Source of the DNA: Motacilla alba alba
Taxonomy: Eukaryota; Chordata; Aves; Passeriformes; Motacillidae
Reading direction: 5' to 3'
Length of the DNA: 64,000 nucleotides
Assembly (NCBI RefSeq): GCF_015832195.1
Contig: NC_052017.1
Coordinates: forward strand, 71,487,801 to 71,551,800
Part shown: positions 14,975-27,700 of the stretch, in pieces
Position numbering within the stretch: position 1 is the stretch's first letter
How the letters are laid out: each line of letters starts with the position of its first letter
Translations under genes and position numbers: made by a program
Notes under the pieces: model-generated
The model's input: the letters and a program-made list of their open reading frames with translations, nothing else
Told to the model about the DNA's origin: nothing
The model's database searches: none

Positions 14975-15103
14975 ATGTGGCTTTGAGCACCCTGATCTCA
15001 TGCAAGATGTTCATGTCCATCGCATGGGGTGGTTGGACTAGATGGTGTTCAGAGATCCCTTCCACCCCTTCCATACCATTCTGTGATTCTGTGATTCTAT
15101 GAT
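14975..15103 (+). mobile_element. CR1 LINE, 3'-terminal fragment
   Basis: This is a 5'-truncated CR1 in plus orientation. It carries the family's 3' untranslated end: a block reading ctttgagcaccctgatct, then ggttggactagatggtgttc, then gatcccttccaccccttcc, then the tail. The tail is three 8-bp units, ATTCTGTG (15078-15085), ATTCTGTG (15086-15093) and ATTCTATG (15094-15101), plus a partial unit. CR1 elements end in such octamer repeats rather than poly(A), so this fixes both family and orientation. Severe 5' truncation is usual for CR1 and results from incomplete target-primed reverse transcription. No coding sequence remains. The 5' limit is approximate because the copy is diverged there. Confidence 0.92.
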
Positions 15104-17713
15104 CCCTCTCTTGTGCACCTCTGAGAAGTACCTGGCTTAGTCTTTCCTATCCCAACACATAGCACAGCAATTAAGGTGTATCCTTAGCCTTCCCTTCTTC
15201 AAGCTGGACAAACCCAGCTTTCTTAGACTCAGTATACTTTTTTATTTTCCTACTATTTTATGCAAAGGTTTTTTTTTTCATTACATAAAAATCAGCATAT
15301 GTAATTTTCTTCTTTTGGATTATTGCTATCTTTGATGTGAAGGGCCCATGTAAATAAAGATATAGTGCAAAATTTTACAGAAATACAGAAAGAGAATTGG
15401 ATAAAACTGAACACTACATGTGCAAAACCTTATTCTAGTTTATAAGGTTTTGTGATTTGGGTTTGTTTTTTTTTTTTTTCACACCTTTATTGCAATAACA
15501 TTGCCATCTCCAGGGTGAAATGTATTTGAGATCATTGGATGAAAAGCACTCGGTAGCAGCAATGACCTCTTGCCAGCATGATGAAGAAAATGTTAGGTTT
15601 TTTTCCTGTATTATTATAATAATTCTTTTAGAGAGAGAGAGAGAGAAATAACTGGACTCCTGAAAGGTTTCCTTGACTCTCACAAACTGAAAATCTCTTA
15701 TTTCTTTTCTGTGGCAAGTGCACTTTAAAGAAACAAGAGACCATGAGCTACTTTGCCATCCATTTAGCTCTGAACAAGTCCCATGACAAATGAGTATCCT
15801 AGGGAGACTCTGGAGTTATTCACCAGAGTCCCCCATTGAGACTTCACTGATGACTTCACTTTCATTATTGCACACCAGGACTATAATGCCAGAGTGGCTG
15901 AGCAAGGCACAACAAATCCTTTACTCCCTGTACATACTGAGACAAGGTGTGCTATAACTCTGTTATGTATGAGATATGATTTCTTTGTGGCAATGCCAAG
16001 CTGCTTCCTTGGACTCCAGACCTCTTATCTCCACAGCGGGAGTAATCCCTTTCTGGTCAATGAAACAAATGGGCAAAATTCAGCCAACATGGAAGTGAGT
16101 TCTTGCAGTGTTGGTGCCTGGCTCCGTGGTATTTGCAAGGAAGCAGTTGTTGACAAAGGTACAGTTCATCTGATACCTGGATAGGTCGAGGCTAAGAAAT
16201 GCTGTTAGTTGGGCACATTTTGATCACTGCCATGAGCACAAGAAGATACGGATTGTTACGTTATTTTACACATGCTGATCATAAGCCATCAAACACAGAA
16301 TCACATATTAATCAGGAAAACGCAGATTAACAAACTGAAACAAGTCAGATGTTTTGTGTCCATCTGTTGTGTACATTAATACTAATTTCTTTGGAAGTAA
16401 GCAAAACTGAGCTTGCAGAACAGTTATGCCATACATTTTTCCAGAAAATGTTTCCTTTTAGTGACCACTGGATTATGTTCTGAAACGTGGGGATGGGGAA
16501 TTAAATACTAAAAGCTGAATTTAGTCTTAAAAATGTGGATTTGAGTAGTATGCATCTTTGCTGCATTTGTGTAGCCTTTCCTGAGTCTTGTAATCTGCCT
16601 TGATGTTGCAACACACTGCTCATAAAAAATGTGGAGGGAGCAGAAGGAGGAGAGAGTATATACTCATACCACTTACTTTTTAACTAGGTAATGGAGCTGT
16701 ATCAATGAAAAGGTTTGCTTCCCTGGGCTCCGTGGACTGCTAATGGAGATAAATGGATTCTTCCAGAGGGGGACTCAAGGTGGAAGCCTCACTTTGACCA
16801 CTGCTCTGACTCATTCCAGGGTGAAGTTGGTCTTTTTCTCTCCGCTGATTTCACAGCCAACAAAGCATTGATCTGGTGCCCAAAGCTGTCACTCCCACAG
16901 GTGATTATGGCTTCCACAATGCAATATCCTTTTCCACTATTCTAAGTGTCTGCATAAGAAATGGGGCCATAGTCTGATTTTTTTAAGTATCCACAAAGGG
17001 CCTTTGGGGAATGAGGAGTAAGGGTAGCAAGGAGAAGGGTAAATGCTACGAAACAACACCTGAAAGTGAAGACATATTTATCTGACTTGACTGCTCACAT
17101 TGCAACTCTGTTTCTCAGGTTTCAATAACAATCCCATCTGGCCATGGCTGAACCATCTCATGCTACTTCTACTGACTTTTTAATATCTAACAAAATGCTT
17201 TAAATCAATATAGCCAATAAGGTGTCTTGGCGATGTTATATAAAGTAATGAATGATTAAATAAACCTAGAGCTAAAAATGGATTTCTTAAAGATTTTTAA
17301 TCTTATCCCCCTTCTGTTGCTAGATTTGTGCTGTTACACTTAGCTCAGCTGGTGGCTGTTTGAAAGTACGGTGTGTATAAGTCCAAATTATAGTGATAGC
17401 TGGACCCACATATGCTTCGCTTTGTGTATTGGCTCCATGTGATTAATTACAACACAAAGTACTTCAGCTGGGACCCCTTGGAAAAACCTGGCTGGTTGTA
17501 TACCTGTCCTAACCTGTTGAAAATGACTGCAGAAAATGTTAGGGAATGACCTTGTGAGCCCATGGTATTTTGATTCATTCAGTTGGATGTAGAAGGGTTG
17601 CTAAAAATGAGATAAGTTCAGAAAAAAAGTAAGCCAGTCTGGGGCACAGCCAGCATTTAACATTCCTTATCAAAATGACAACATAATTGTTGGTGCTAAC
17701 CTCAGATTCTGTC
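15104..17713. other. Non-genic stretch
   Basis: No gene is recognised. It contains a short (GA)n run near 15630-15647 and a poly-T run near 15465-15479. Open frames of 76-96 codons, such as the plus frame at 15894-16184, have no recognisable motif and no splice or start context that would set them apart from chance. Confidence 0.55.
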
Positions 17714-18245
17714 TTAAGCTGATCTATCAGCATTTTTCCAGGGGAAGTAGTCCTTGAAGTATTCATACATCACTAGGGGTGAAACTGTTGCAAGTTCATC
17801 AATGATGTGCTCATAGATGCTTGTATTAAGACTGATGAAAAGTGAAAATCCTGTCTGCAGCTCCTTGGGGGTCTTGGAAGCAGATGGGGGCCTCAAAGAA
17901 TCTAAAAGGATGTGTGGTTCCCAGAAAACAGCTTTCCCCATCAGGCTTGTTTTCATGTTTACTCCAACAGATTTACATCCTCTTTCTCCATTCAGGGAAG
18001 TTTGCCTGGTAAAATGAACCCTACTTGGTAATTTGGAAAAATGCTGTTTGGATGGGGAGTGCAGCCCTCCAGCTACAACAGAACCTCCATATTCTATCTT
18101 TCTGAGTAGCTTTTTGCTCTGTTTCAACTTGTGCCAACCTGCTTACAGTAAACTTCTTTTGGCATCCAGTGCTTGATTGCTTGGTTTTCTGTTTCTTCAA
18201 TGTGTCATACTTCAGGGGTGGCTGTAGAGAAGTCCAGGGAGCCAA
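17714..18245 (-). other. Unidentified protein-like segment (candidate exon or pseudogene, weak)
   Basis: Two overlapping minus-strand frames read like ordinary protein. One runs from about 18245 and includes PPLKYDTLKKQKTKQ. The other runs from about 18127 to a stop at 17714 (137 codons) and includes LLDSLRPPSASKTPKELQT and SIYEHIIDELATVSP. A plausible acceptor (cttggctccctggacttctctacag) lies just before the PPLKYD segment, with exon sequence starting near 18221. The two frames would need a frameshift or a splice between them, which would fit a decayed gene. I do not recognise the product. Open frames of this length are expected a few times in 64 kb by chance, and two unrelated frames elsewhere in the window are equally long, so support is weak. 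Confidence 0.15.
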
Positions 18246-21200
18246 GAAAACCCCACATTTCTCTGAATGTGTGCTCTAACATCATGTGATGGCATCTAAT
18301 TATTTTTTTCTGAGTGTCAGAAACCTCTGCTTTTATCATCTTTCCCACTCCTTCCACCTTCTTGGAGTCACGTGCCTAACCAGTCAGCTTCCTTGCCCTT
18401 TCTATAGCACAAGATTCTCCAGGGTTATCCATGTCATTCATGAAGGTGTGCCAAAGAAGGCACTCTCAACTTTTTTTCAGCATAAAAAGGGAATCTCTCC
18501 ATTGCTAAGCTTAGCCTAAAGTCCAAAGCCACCTCACAAAAGCAGAGTCACAGAAAGGTTCAGTGCCTTGTGTCTGCAGCCATTGAAATCCAATGGTTTC
18601 ATTTCACCCTGTACTGCTGTGCTCTCAAATCCCTCTACAGTATTTGGATGGCATTATCTGTGAATACAATGGCAGCATTTATGTATTCCTTGTTGAACTG
18701 TAAGTAGATTAGACTGAATCAGAAATATCCTGAGATACACGGAAAAAATATTAATTTTCAAGTATATATGTAAAAATTCTGCTCTGTACAGCATTTCATG
18801 ACTCATTCAAAGAGATTTTCTTTTCCCCCACACAACACTTCATTCTCGAACTTCCCAAGTTGTTTGTCATCTTGTTTTTCAGAAAATTTTCATCTCTGAA
18901 TTGCCATCAGGTTCCTCACCAGCAGCTCAAGAATCCAGTAATGTTGGTGGAATTTTGCACAGATTTCTGCCTGAACCTTCATTTCATCTATGTTGCATTT
19001 GATTTTTTGAATGAAGTAAGTGGAGAAAAACAGTAGAAAAAGATTTTCTTAAAAGTTCATTTGCTTTATAATTTGAAACCTTACTTTTATACAGAAAGGG
19101 TAGTGCTGGGCAAAGTCCTGTAAAGAATTTGGCTCCAGTGACTGAAAGTTTCTTCTCTTCAGATAGTCTTGCACTGTATTATGCTGTTTGCTCCTACAAA
19201 TATAAATTCAAAGGTCTAGACTAATTTCAAATGTAATACTCTAGCAGAGTAAGTGTCTACTAGAAATTTTCTACTGGTGAAATGAGATGAAGAATGAATA
19301 CCATTTGTGTAAAATCAGTAGAGGGATTCAGTGATGGAACAAAGTTCAGAAATTTGCAACTTCGAACTTGAATAAATGCACTCACAGCACACCTTCATCT
19401 TAAGTTATGATAATAGTAATGCTGATTTTTTTCCCCCTATTTTTCCTTTGAGGAACTGCCAAGAATCTTACTTCACAGTCTGGGGACAGCAGAGAGTGTG
19501 TTCTGCAATTAAAAGTTAGGGAGTTTTTAATGAGAGCACCAAGGCTGATTCATAGTTCAAAGTTAGGCAGAAGGTTTCTTTTTCTTTCTTTCTTTTATTA
19601 TTTTTTTTTTAATCAAAAGCAAATCATTCATTTTTATCTCAGACAAAAAATATGATAAAGGCTAATTCATTGGGCAGGAAGAAGGAATGTAGGGAGTTAC
19701 TGATGAAATTTAACTAAAAAATTAGAGGTCTAATATTTTATTTCATTTCAGAAGTGTAATAAATCTTATAAAAGGCCTTATACAATTTCTCCTTGAAGAT
19801 ATTGCAATGTGATAATGATGCTGTGCCCTTACCAGCCAATTTCTTGATTTGTTCAGGTTATTCCAATAATATCTACATTTCACGGGAGAGTATTTACATT
19901 AAAATGTTCCCTGAGATTTGTCATGCCCTGTTGTCATCATGTTTTCTCCTGTGTCACCTTCAAGGACTGATAGGGCATGAAAATCTGTAGGAATAAACAA
20001 GACTTGAAATCCCCAGTGAAAGAAGCTGTGCCTCAGCCCTGTGGGGAACTGAGCTCCTTCACTCCCACTGATGTCATTAACACTCCAGGAGACTCAGCAT
20101 TTTGGGGAGGATGCTCAGGGCCTAGAAGAATCAGGATGTAATTGCCAATTTCAAGCTTATGTACCGAACCATGTCTCAGGCCAGGACATGGGAAGGAAGA
20201 AACAAGCTGGCTGCAGAAAGTCATACACGAACATCACCGGTTGCTTTTGTAGGAGTAGGTGATCTTCAGAGAGGAACTTTTTCATTTCTAAAGACTCCTG
20301 CCTCATAATAATAGACTGAAAAAGACACACAGCTAATCTTCCAGAGACACATATTCTCTTTAGCTAGTGTGCTTGATTCCTAGAAATGGAAAGGCATACA
20401 GGGAATAAAAATGGCTGTGTTTAATCAGATTAAATGGATATCTCATTAGTTATTCCACATAATTGGAATCTTTCTCAAACCAAAGGAATGGACCTCTAGT
20501 ATAGCTTAGTTAGAACTGGGAGTTTGTTGCTGAGAGCAGGGCTAATAGGGAAATCTTAAAGACAGGTCTGAGACAGACCTGAGATGTTAGGAAGACAGTG
20601 ATGGGAGATTATAGTGTAATGGATCTCCTAATGAGACATAAATAGTATAAGATCAGTCTTTACAGTCAAGGAGAGAACAGGTTTTGTTCGCTGATTAACC
20701 AGACAGATCAGATCAGAGACTGGCAAGATGCATGAAACATCCTTTAAAGAGACCTTAACTTTATGGAAGCATACTTTGAAACCAGAATATGGTTTGTGGG
20801 GCATTGTGGGATAAGTGTGTAGGTATGATATGTTGTGAAACTGAACAAAGAGTTCCCTGAATGGTTGGGGTTTTTTGAATGTTTTGTGTTTGGTTAATAG
20901 ATTGTTTTATTCTGTTTCAGAGTCTTTAAACATATTTTACAGTTGAAAGCAAAACAATTTCTGGGCATGTAGGAATTCCTTATTTCCTCAAATAATCTTA
21001 TAAATTTACCATGCTTTCAAGATAGCAATAGAATACAGAAGTATGGAGCATGTGGTTAATTTGCATTTTCCATTTGTAATAGTGTAATGGATGTGCTAAC
21101 TTTTCTTATATCTAATGGATGAAAAATCACCCCCCCATCTATCACTGAGTGAGGATTTTCAACATTAGTCCTCATTTCAGCTGTTCTGTGGTCCACGTGG

Positions 21201-24059
21201 CACTGGCCTCAGCCACAGCTCTTACTGGCATTACTCCACATCATTGCATATTTGAGCATTACCCTATATGTGCATGCAGAATGCAAGTGTATTTTTATGG
21301 TGTGTGCCAGAATCCAACAGGAAGTAATTGCAATGTCTTACCTGAAAATGTGACAAGAATAACAACAGGCACAGAAAGATATTGAGTAGAACCCTGTAAT
21401 TTTTCCATTCTTAGCTTGCTGGCCAATTTCCCTTCTGCTCCTCATAAACTGTGCTCTCTGCAAAGTGGCCAGTATGAGAAAGGAGGGACTCAATACCTTA
21501 TGGACAACATACCTCCCTATTCCAAAAAGAAAAACGATTAATGTTGTCATATGGTGTCAGTATCAAATGCAAGTACATATAAAGGGGCATGGAAGCTCAA
21601 ATTGCCTGCTGCTGTCAAGCATGCACCTGGGCACTACAGCTGGTCTGTACTGCTCAGTCATGTGGCTCCTGGAGCAGAACTATGAACATTAAACTCCCTG
21701 GAGTGCACATTCCCCTTCCTTCTGGACAGCTGGACTCAGTGTGGCTTAATCCAGAACCATGCCAGACAGAGGTCCTTGCAAAGTAAGGTTCTGTAACTTC
21801 ATCTTTCTACCAAAGTGCTGGCCCCACTCCAGCCCCTGGGAACCAACACTGAGGGTGGGTGGGAGGCTGAGCCACTTGAATCACACTCACTGCTTGATGC
21901 AGGTACCATACAAGATGGTATTGGAAAGTAACCTATGGTCCAAATTAGCAAATGCACAGCCCTGGCGCTTCACTGCTTGTCAAAAAATTCCCCCCTCTGG
22001 GCATTTGTTCAGAGACAGAGCCAGTCTTTGACAACCAGGCCATGTTACACATCCCAACATTAGCATATTTCTATTAAAACATATGTTATTTTGTTCAATT
22101 ATGATATTTTGCTTCATTTTTAGCCTGAAACTATATTTGAGATATCACCCCTATACTCCATAATCATAAAGATATATCCTATGTATCGCACTGAAAAATT
22201 GTAAGAGCATACAGACTACTCAGGCATTCTATTCTTTGAGTACAGCATAGAGAATAATTATGGTTTCTCATATTCTCTGAGTAATTAATTTGAAGAATTT
22301 AATTATATTTTTCATATTAATTATTAATGTATTATTCACCCAACATAGTCAGTTCATAATTCATAGATGTATTATTCAAGTAATTTAGTTGATGAATTTC
22401 ATAGTTTTGAATAAGTTATTCAATTTTTTTTAATTATTCACTCCGCTCTAGGAATATCTGTTGATGCTTGAATATCAGCTATAGTATGGCAACTCCTTTT
22501 TTTGCAGGGTCTTGTAAACACCTGATATTAAGTCCAAAAGCTTGTAAAATGCCGTCCAGTCCTTAAATGTTCTTTTATATTAGGTCACTTTACAAATAAA
22601 TGGCATTTTATTCTGATCAACAGGTTCAAGTTTGGGATGTTTTTGCCTATTTACATTTTAAATTTAGTTTTATTATAGAAAATTCTCATAAACTACAGGC
22701 TTATTTACTACATTTCACCTTCATTTAAACTTAGATGGAGCACAGTCCTCATATTTAACATTTCACTGATGCTAGCATTACACCGATGATGACATATCCA
22801 TCCCTCAGTCTATGAGTTTTGTCATTAGATTTATGCTCAGATAATTCTGTTTATATCACAAAACTTGTAATCATGGAAGAAGAGAATAAGAAGTAAGGTT
22901 TCTACAGTATGCTTCCAGTTCATCTGGACAATTTAGCTTAACCTAAACAATAAGCATACAAGTGGCCTAGAAAATTTCCAGGGAAAATAATGTGATCACA
23001 CTGAGAGCAGCACCTCTGGATGTGTATTGGCTAATAATTTTGTTGTGGCAGAGGCATAACACAAAGGATCATTTATCAGGTCTTTCCATATCTAGATTTA
23101 GTGATCGTATCACATGACTGGGGTCCTTAATGCTAGTGGGAAACCAGAAAAAGGTTGCACATATATATTGATAGTTATGTGTGTGTGTTTGTGTAACCCT
23201 TCATGGGTTCCTTTATAGACAGAGTACCTTGTGTGTAAGTATATAAATAATGATCAGTTTGGGAAATAACAAAAACAGGTGAAAAGCCCTGAGTGAAATA
23301 TATGTCATTCATTATGTATTCTGCCAAATAGAGTGGTTTCTATCAATTATTTGTATTTACAATGGCACGTTTTCTTTTAAGAAAAGCTGGTCCTGTATTC
23401 TAAAAAAGTTGCAATAACTTCAAATACATTCAAATGATTCTTGAGAACATTTTAGTGGTAAATATGGCACTGTAAAACTGATCTTTGGAATGCAATGCAT
23501 AGTTTGAAATTTTCTTCCCTGAACAAACCTCAGAGAGATTTCTTTTTAACAGCTCTGAAAACAATATTGCCATTTTTTTTCAAAAGAACCCTGTATTTAG
23601 ACTACATTGGTTCCAAGTTCTCTGTATATTAATGTTAGCACATTTACCATTTGTGTATTGCTGTTTCACACAACCTCAGTGTCTGTGTCAAACCCAAAAC
23701 ACAGAGGTATGTGCCAAACCTTTCATGATTTCCAGATCCATTATTATGATACAATAATCTAAAAGAAAAGTCTCCAGCTACAGGTTGCTTCTTCCACTGA
23801 GGAAAATATTTGTGGTTTGGGTTGTTACCTCACTAGCAGGCAGTCCATATGGTGCTAAATCCCGTAAACTAACTATAACTAGGTATAGAATTCATAGGAA
23901 AAATGTAATTTATCACAAGTGCACAGCTGGCATCTGCTTCTAAGTAGTTGTTTCCTAATCTGATACCAACCTGTTCACAGCCCTGGTATGTTATTGAGCT
24001 ATAAAATCAATAACAAATACCATGCATGATTCCCTGAGAGATTACCCGTTTATTCCAGC
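18246..24059. other. Non-genic AT-rich stretch
   Basis: No gene is recognised. A T-rich run lies at about 19576-19611. Around 20553-20580 there is a small inverted repeat, aggtctg-aga-cagacct. Around 22250-22440 the DNA is extremely AT-rich, with repeated attattca- and aattaatt-type words, and could act as a flexible or matrix-attachment type segment, though nothing proves this. Scattered open frames of 60-90 codons have no recognisable content. Confidence 0.55.
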
Positions 24060-24529
24060 TGTGAAGAACAAATGAAGGTTAAAGCAAAGTAGCTGCTTTA
24101 AGAAAGGTTTTCAAACCTAACAAAGAAACGTAACAAAGTCTTTTATAGATTAATTGATATTAACTGTAATAACAACATAGAATGGCTTGTTTGTTTTAAT
24201 TATGCTTGTTTTTTAAAGCAACTGACTTTCAAGCTGAGATTTGCATGCAGTTTGCTTTCCCTGTGCTCCCAAAAGTGCTTGATATGTGATTTACATTTCT
24301 TCTTTCCCCCCCAAATGTTTCACAGTTTCTTTGCTCTTTTCTTTAATTGCAACTAATATCTCAGGGAGAATTGCCCGGGGCAGATTGAGCACAAACAAGG
24401 AAAGCTGCAATGGTAAAAAGATACAGTGAGCGAAATCGTCATGCCCTTTCTTCCTGGCTCACAGCTGTAAAAGCTGTGGATGTTTTAATGTGTGCATGTG
24501 CAGTGGGAAGGAAGTGAGAGATCAGAGTC
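24060..24529. promoter_or_regulatory. Possible conserved flank of the GC islet
   Basis: This AT-rich to mixed segment leads into the CpG islet. It lacks repeats and low-complexity runs apart from a short C-run near 24306-24312, and it has a dense mixture of homeodomain-like and E-box-like words, including an acagctgtaaaagctgtgg block near 24461-24479. It has the look of conserved non-coding DNA, but conservation cannot be seen in a single sequence. It is listed only because it adjoins the islet. Confidence 0.15.
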
Positions 24530-24705
24530 GTGGTGAGCAGCAGCAAGGGTGAGAAATGGGTGGGAAGGAGAGAAAGGGGGGAGCGAGCTGGCTGCGGGTG
24601 GGCAGAGTGGCACGGGGCGGGCGAGTCCCAGGGACCTGGCGGGCATCGGGGGAGAGATGTAGCCTGTAAATATTTCCTGTCGGCCTGTGAAAAGGGGATC
24701 GGGGA
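24530..24705. promoter_or_regulatory. Isolated CpG/GC-rich islet with GC box
   Basis: Bases 24541-24660 are about 68% G+C (63% and 73% in the two 60-base halves). I count 12 CpG dinucleotides between 24421 and 24720, most of them after 24580. The surrounding kilobases are AT-rich with few CpGs. A perfect Sp1-type GC box, GGGGCGGG, is at 24614-24621. Several G-tracts on the plus strand (24576-24580, 24596-24602, 24614-24621, 24639-24651) could support a G-quadruplex. The islet is too short for the usual 200-500 bp CpG-island criteria. Possible roles are a small promoter of an unannotated non-coding transcript, an alternative first exon of a host gene, or an enhancer with constitutively low methylation. 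No coding frame across it is convincing. Confidence 0.35.
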
Positions 24706-27700
24706 TGAGAGGAAATGCAATATTTTGCAGTATTCATAGGGATTGACTGCTGGCAGCATCTAAAAGCCTACATTTTTAAGCAAAACACAGTTCTTAGCCT
24801 TAGATGTGGTAGAACCAAACTGAAAGTAGTGATTCCAAAGGGGGAAGAAACACCTTCTGAGTCAAATCCTTTGCTCTTTTATGCGCAAAGATATCTGATA
24901 TAATCTTGCCTGCCTTTTACTTAACAGCCGGAAAAAAAGATGCTAGTACCATTTTAATAAACTTAAACATTCCTGCTGTGATCCTTAGATTTTTTCAACC
25001 CTCTGTATGACAGTGCTTAGCCCTGTGTACTCGCTGCTGCTCTACCTCCTTTATCTCTGAGCTGGTTGCAATTCATTGTTTTGCATGGTATGAAGTTTGT
25101 AAAGGACTTTACAATAAAAGACACTTGGGGTGAATTAACTTTAGCCTAATTTCATCAACTGCTGCTCCTTGTTTTGCTGAAACAAGATCAGAATTTGACC
25201 TCAGAACACCCCAGTGACAGCAGTATTATTTATACTTATTTTGTAAAAGGATGAATTGAAACACTGGGTTTAAGTGACTTGCCTGAAGGCATGAAGCTTC
25301 TCAGTGCCATTGCAGAGACTTGAATGCATGAATCCAGATGCCAGTGTCCTTGCCTTGAATGACAGATGAACTATGCAATCAGGATTGTGCTCAGAAAAAA
25401 AAATCTATTAACACCTCTGGATTTATAAAACCAATTTAAGCCAGGGAAGAGTCAGGTCTAAGCCTGCTTTCCATGAGCAGAAAAACAGTGCTGAACTGCT
25501 TTTTTTTTTCCTGCAGGTGTGACATTTGCTTATAGGATAGGGAAAATCCTCTTTGGAAATGTAGATTCTGACGTTTGGTGACTGTCCTGCAACAGAAAGC
25601 CAATTTTTTCCCTCTCACCTCTGTGAAGAGAACAGTTAAAAGAAAGAAAAAAGCAAAGGAGAAAGAGAATTCACAAAGAAAAATATGTGCCAAGTTTAAT
25701 TTCATAATTTCCATGTTTTACTCTATTTGTAATTTAATGCTTTAATTACAAAGGTTTATTATAACATTTTAATTGTTTATTCATCGATCTGAGACACTCC
25801 ATAGAATTCCTTCACTGGGATCATTGCAGTAAAATTACAACACACAGGAGAGATCAAGCTTGTAACATTGGCAGTCTCGTGGGTGCTAAAATATCTTCAA
25901 AGTCAACACATTTGCTGATGGGCAATAAGAGAGAAGACAAAAAGTAACTTCTCCAGTCCTCTGCTATTTTTAGTGCCTCTGTGGTTGTCTGTACACTTTT
26001 TTCATGTAGTCTGCTTTATCAGTCATGAAGATAACTGAGCTCAGCTCCAGCCTTGGTGGCATTATCCCAGGCTGTCATAGGAATACACTGAACTCTGGAA
26101 CGCTGCATGCCCACTGTGAGTGATGGTCAGCAGAGACAGCACAATGGGGGTAATGCCATGTCTTTTACTCTGCTTATTCCCTTTTCAGCTGTAATGTCAG
26201 AAGTCTGATGCACTTTAAAGATTATGCTGGATTTTTTTAACTGGTTGCAGAAAGAAATTTAATGCAGTGGATACTGAGCAGAGCTGACAAAGAAATTATT
26301 TGATGTTCCTTTTAAGCCTGTGGAAAGTCTGCTCTCAGACTGTAATTTCCTGGAATTTATTATTCACAATTATTCACTGTATTTTGTTTTGGCAAATCTT
26401 TTTAACTCTGTTTTGATCACACGCAGTGTTCCATGAATAATCATCATTTCAGGCAGGAGCTGTTGTGATAGGTCAAAAGAGAAATATGGCACTGTCATGT
26501 TTGTGACTGCAAATGGAAGAAACCACTTCTAGTGCAGCATTTGCAAATGTGGATATAAAATTTGGCACCTGTAAATATTCATGTACATACACTTGCAACT
26601 ATGCTCTGGGCTTGATCCAAAGCCACTAGAGGTAACAGAAAGAATGAATATTCATGTAGGTAAAACTTAATTCCTAGATGGTTCACTGAAAACAAATGTA
26701 AAGGGAAAGCAATATAGACAAAAATGCATTAATGCCACTAAATGTTCACAGGAAGAAAGTCCTACTTATTACATTCCCATCCTGGTGGGCTGTTTTTGTT
26801 TATATGTCAAAGAAATAGGACACATGCACACAAATATCATTACAGTCTTTTAGGACTGTCTTTCCAAAACACAAAAACTTTGCTCCTTAACAAAGCGAAG
26901 TTAGGAAAAAAGCTAGAGTTTCAAAATATGTGTATCTGGTAATCTGGTCCAGCAGAAAGGAAGTTTGGTTGTTTGGTTTTTTTTTCTTTTTTTTGTGTAT
27001 ATAACAGGAAACTGAAAATTTTGGAAAGTATTATTTGATTTATTATACCTTCCCACAAAGCTCAATGTGTAATACAAGCAGGAGTTAGCACCTTCACTGT
27101 GGGTAGTGATGCTTTCATTTTCTCTTAAAACATGCACCTAATCTCCCACGTATGTGAAATGATGTACATTTCAGTCCTCCAAACTGAGCAACTGAGCAGA
27201 GCAACACAATCAAAGAAGACTGCATCTGACAGGTTTGGGTCAGCTGTTACTATTTTGTTAATTTTTAAATATATTTTTTCTCTAACAGAAAGGTTGAAGT
27301 ATAATTTTAAGAGTTAAATTCTCTTGGATGAGTCTGAATGGGGAAATGCACACCTAGAATGCTGAAATTTTTCTCTAAGGCAGAGGCTGAATTTGGGAGA
27401 TGCAGTCATTTGACTCTGACATTGGTTCTGCTTGATTTGTGTTCATCCAATGGCAAGTAGCCATCCTCAGGCAACACTGCTATGCCACAGCCTTCAGGTT
27501 CCAGCATTGCAAGCTACCTGGAAGTCAAGTTCAGTTTTTTCATGAGAAAGGAGTTGCCAGGATAGAATATCACTCCTACTAGACCACAGATCTGTGTACT
27601 ATACAGAAATCTATCACTCCTGTGATCAGATAATAAACAGATTTGATGCTTATAGTACTATGCATCCTTGTAATTTGCACAATATCAAGCTGAATGGAGG

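Noticed and set aside
24439..24759. 106-codon minus frame, Pro/Ser/Leu-rich
   Set aside because: The composition follows directly from the GC-rich islet read in a frame with few stops. Other frames across the same bases are open too.
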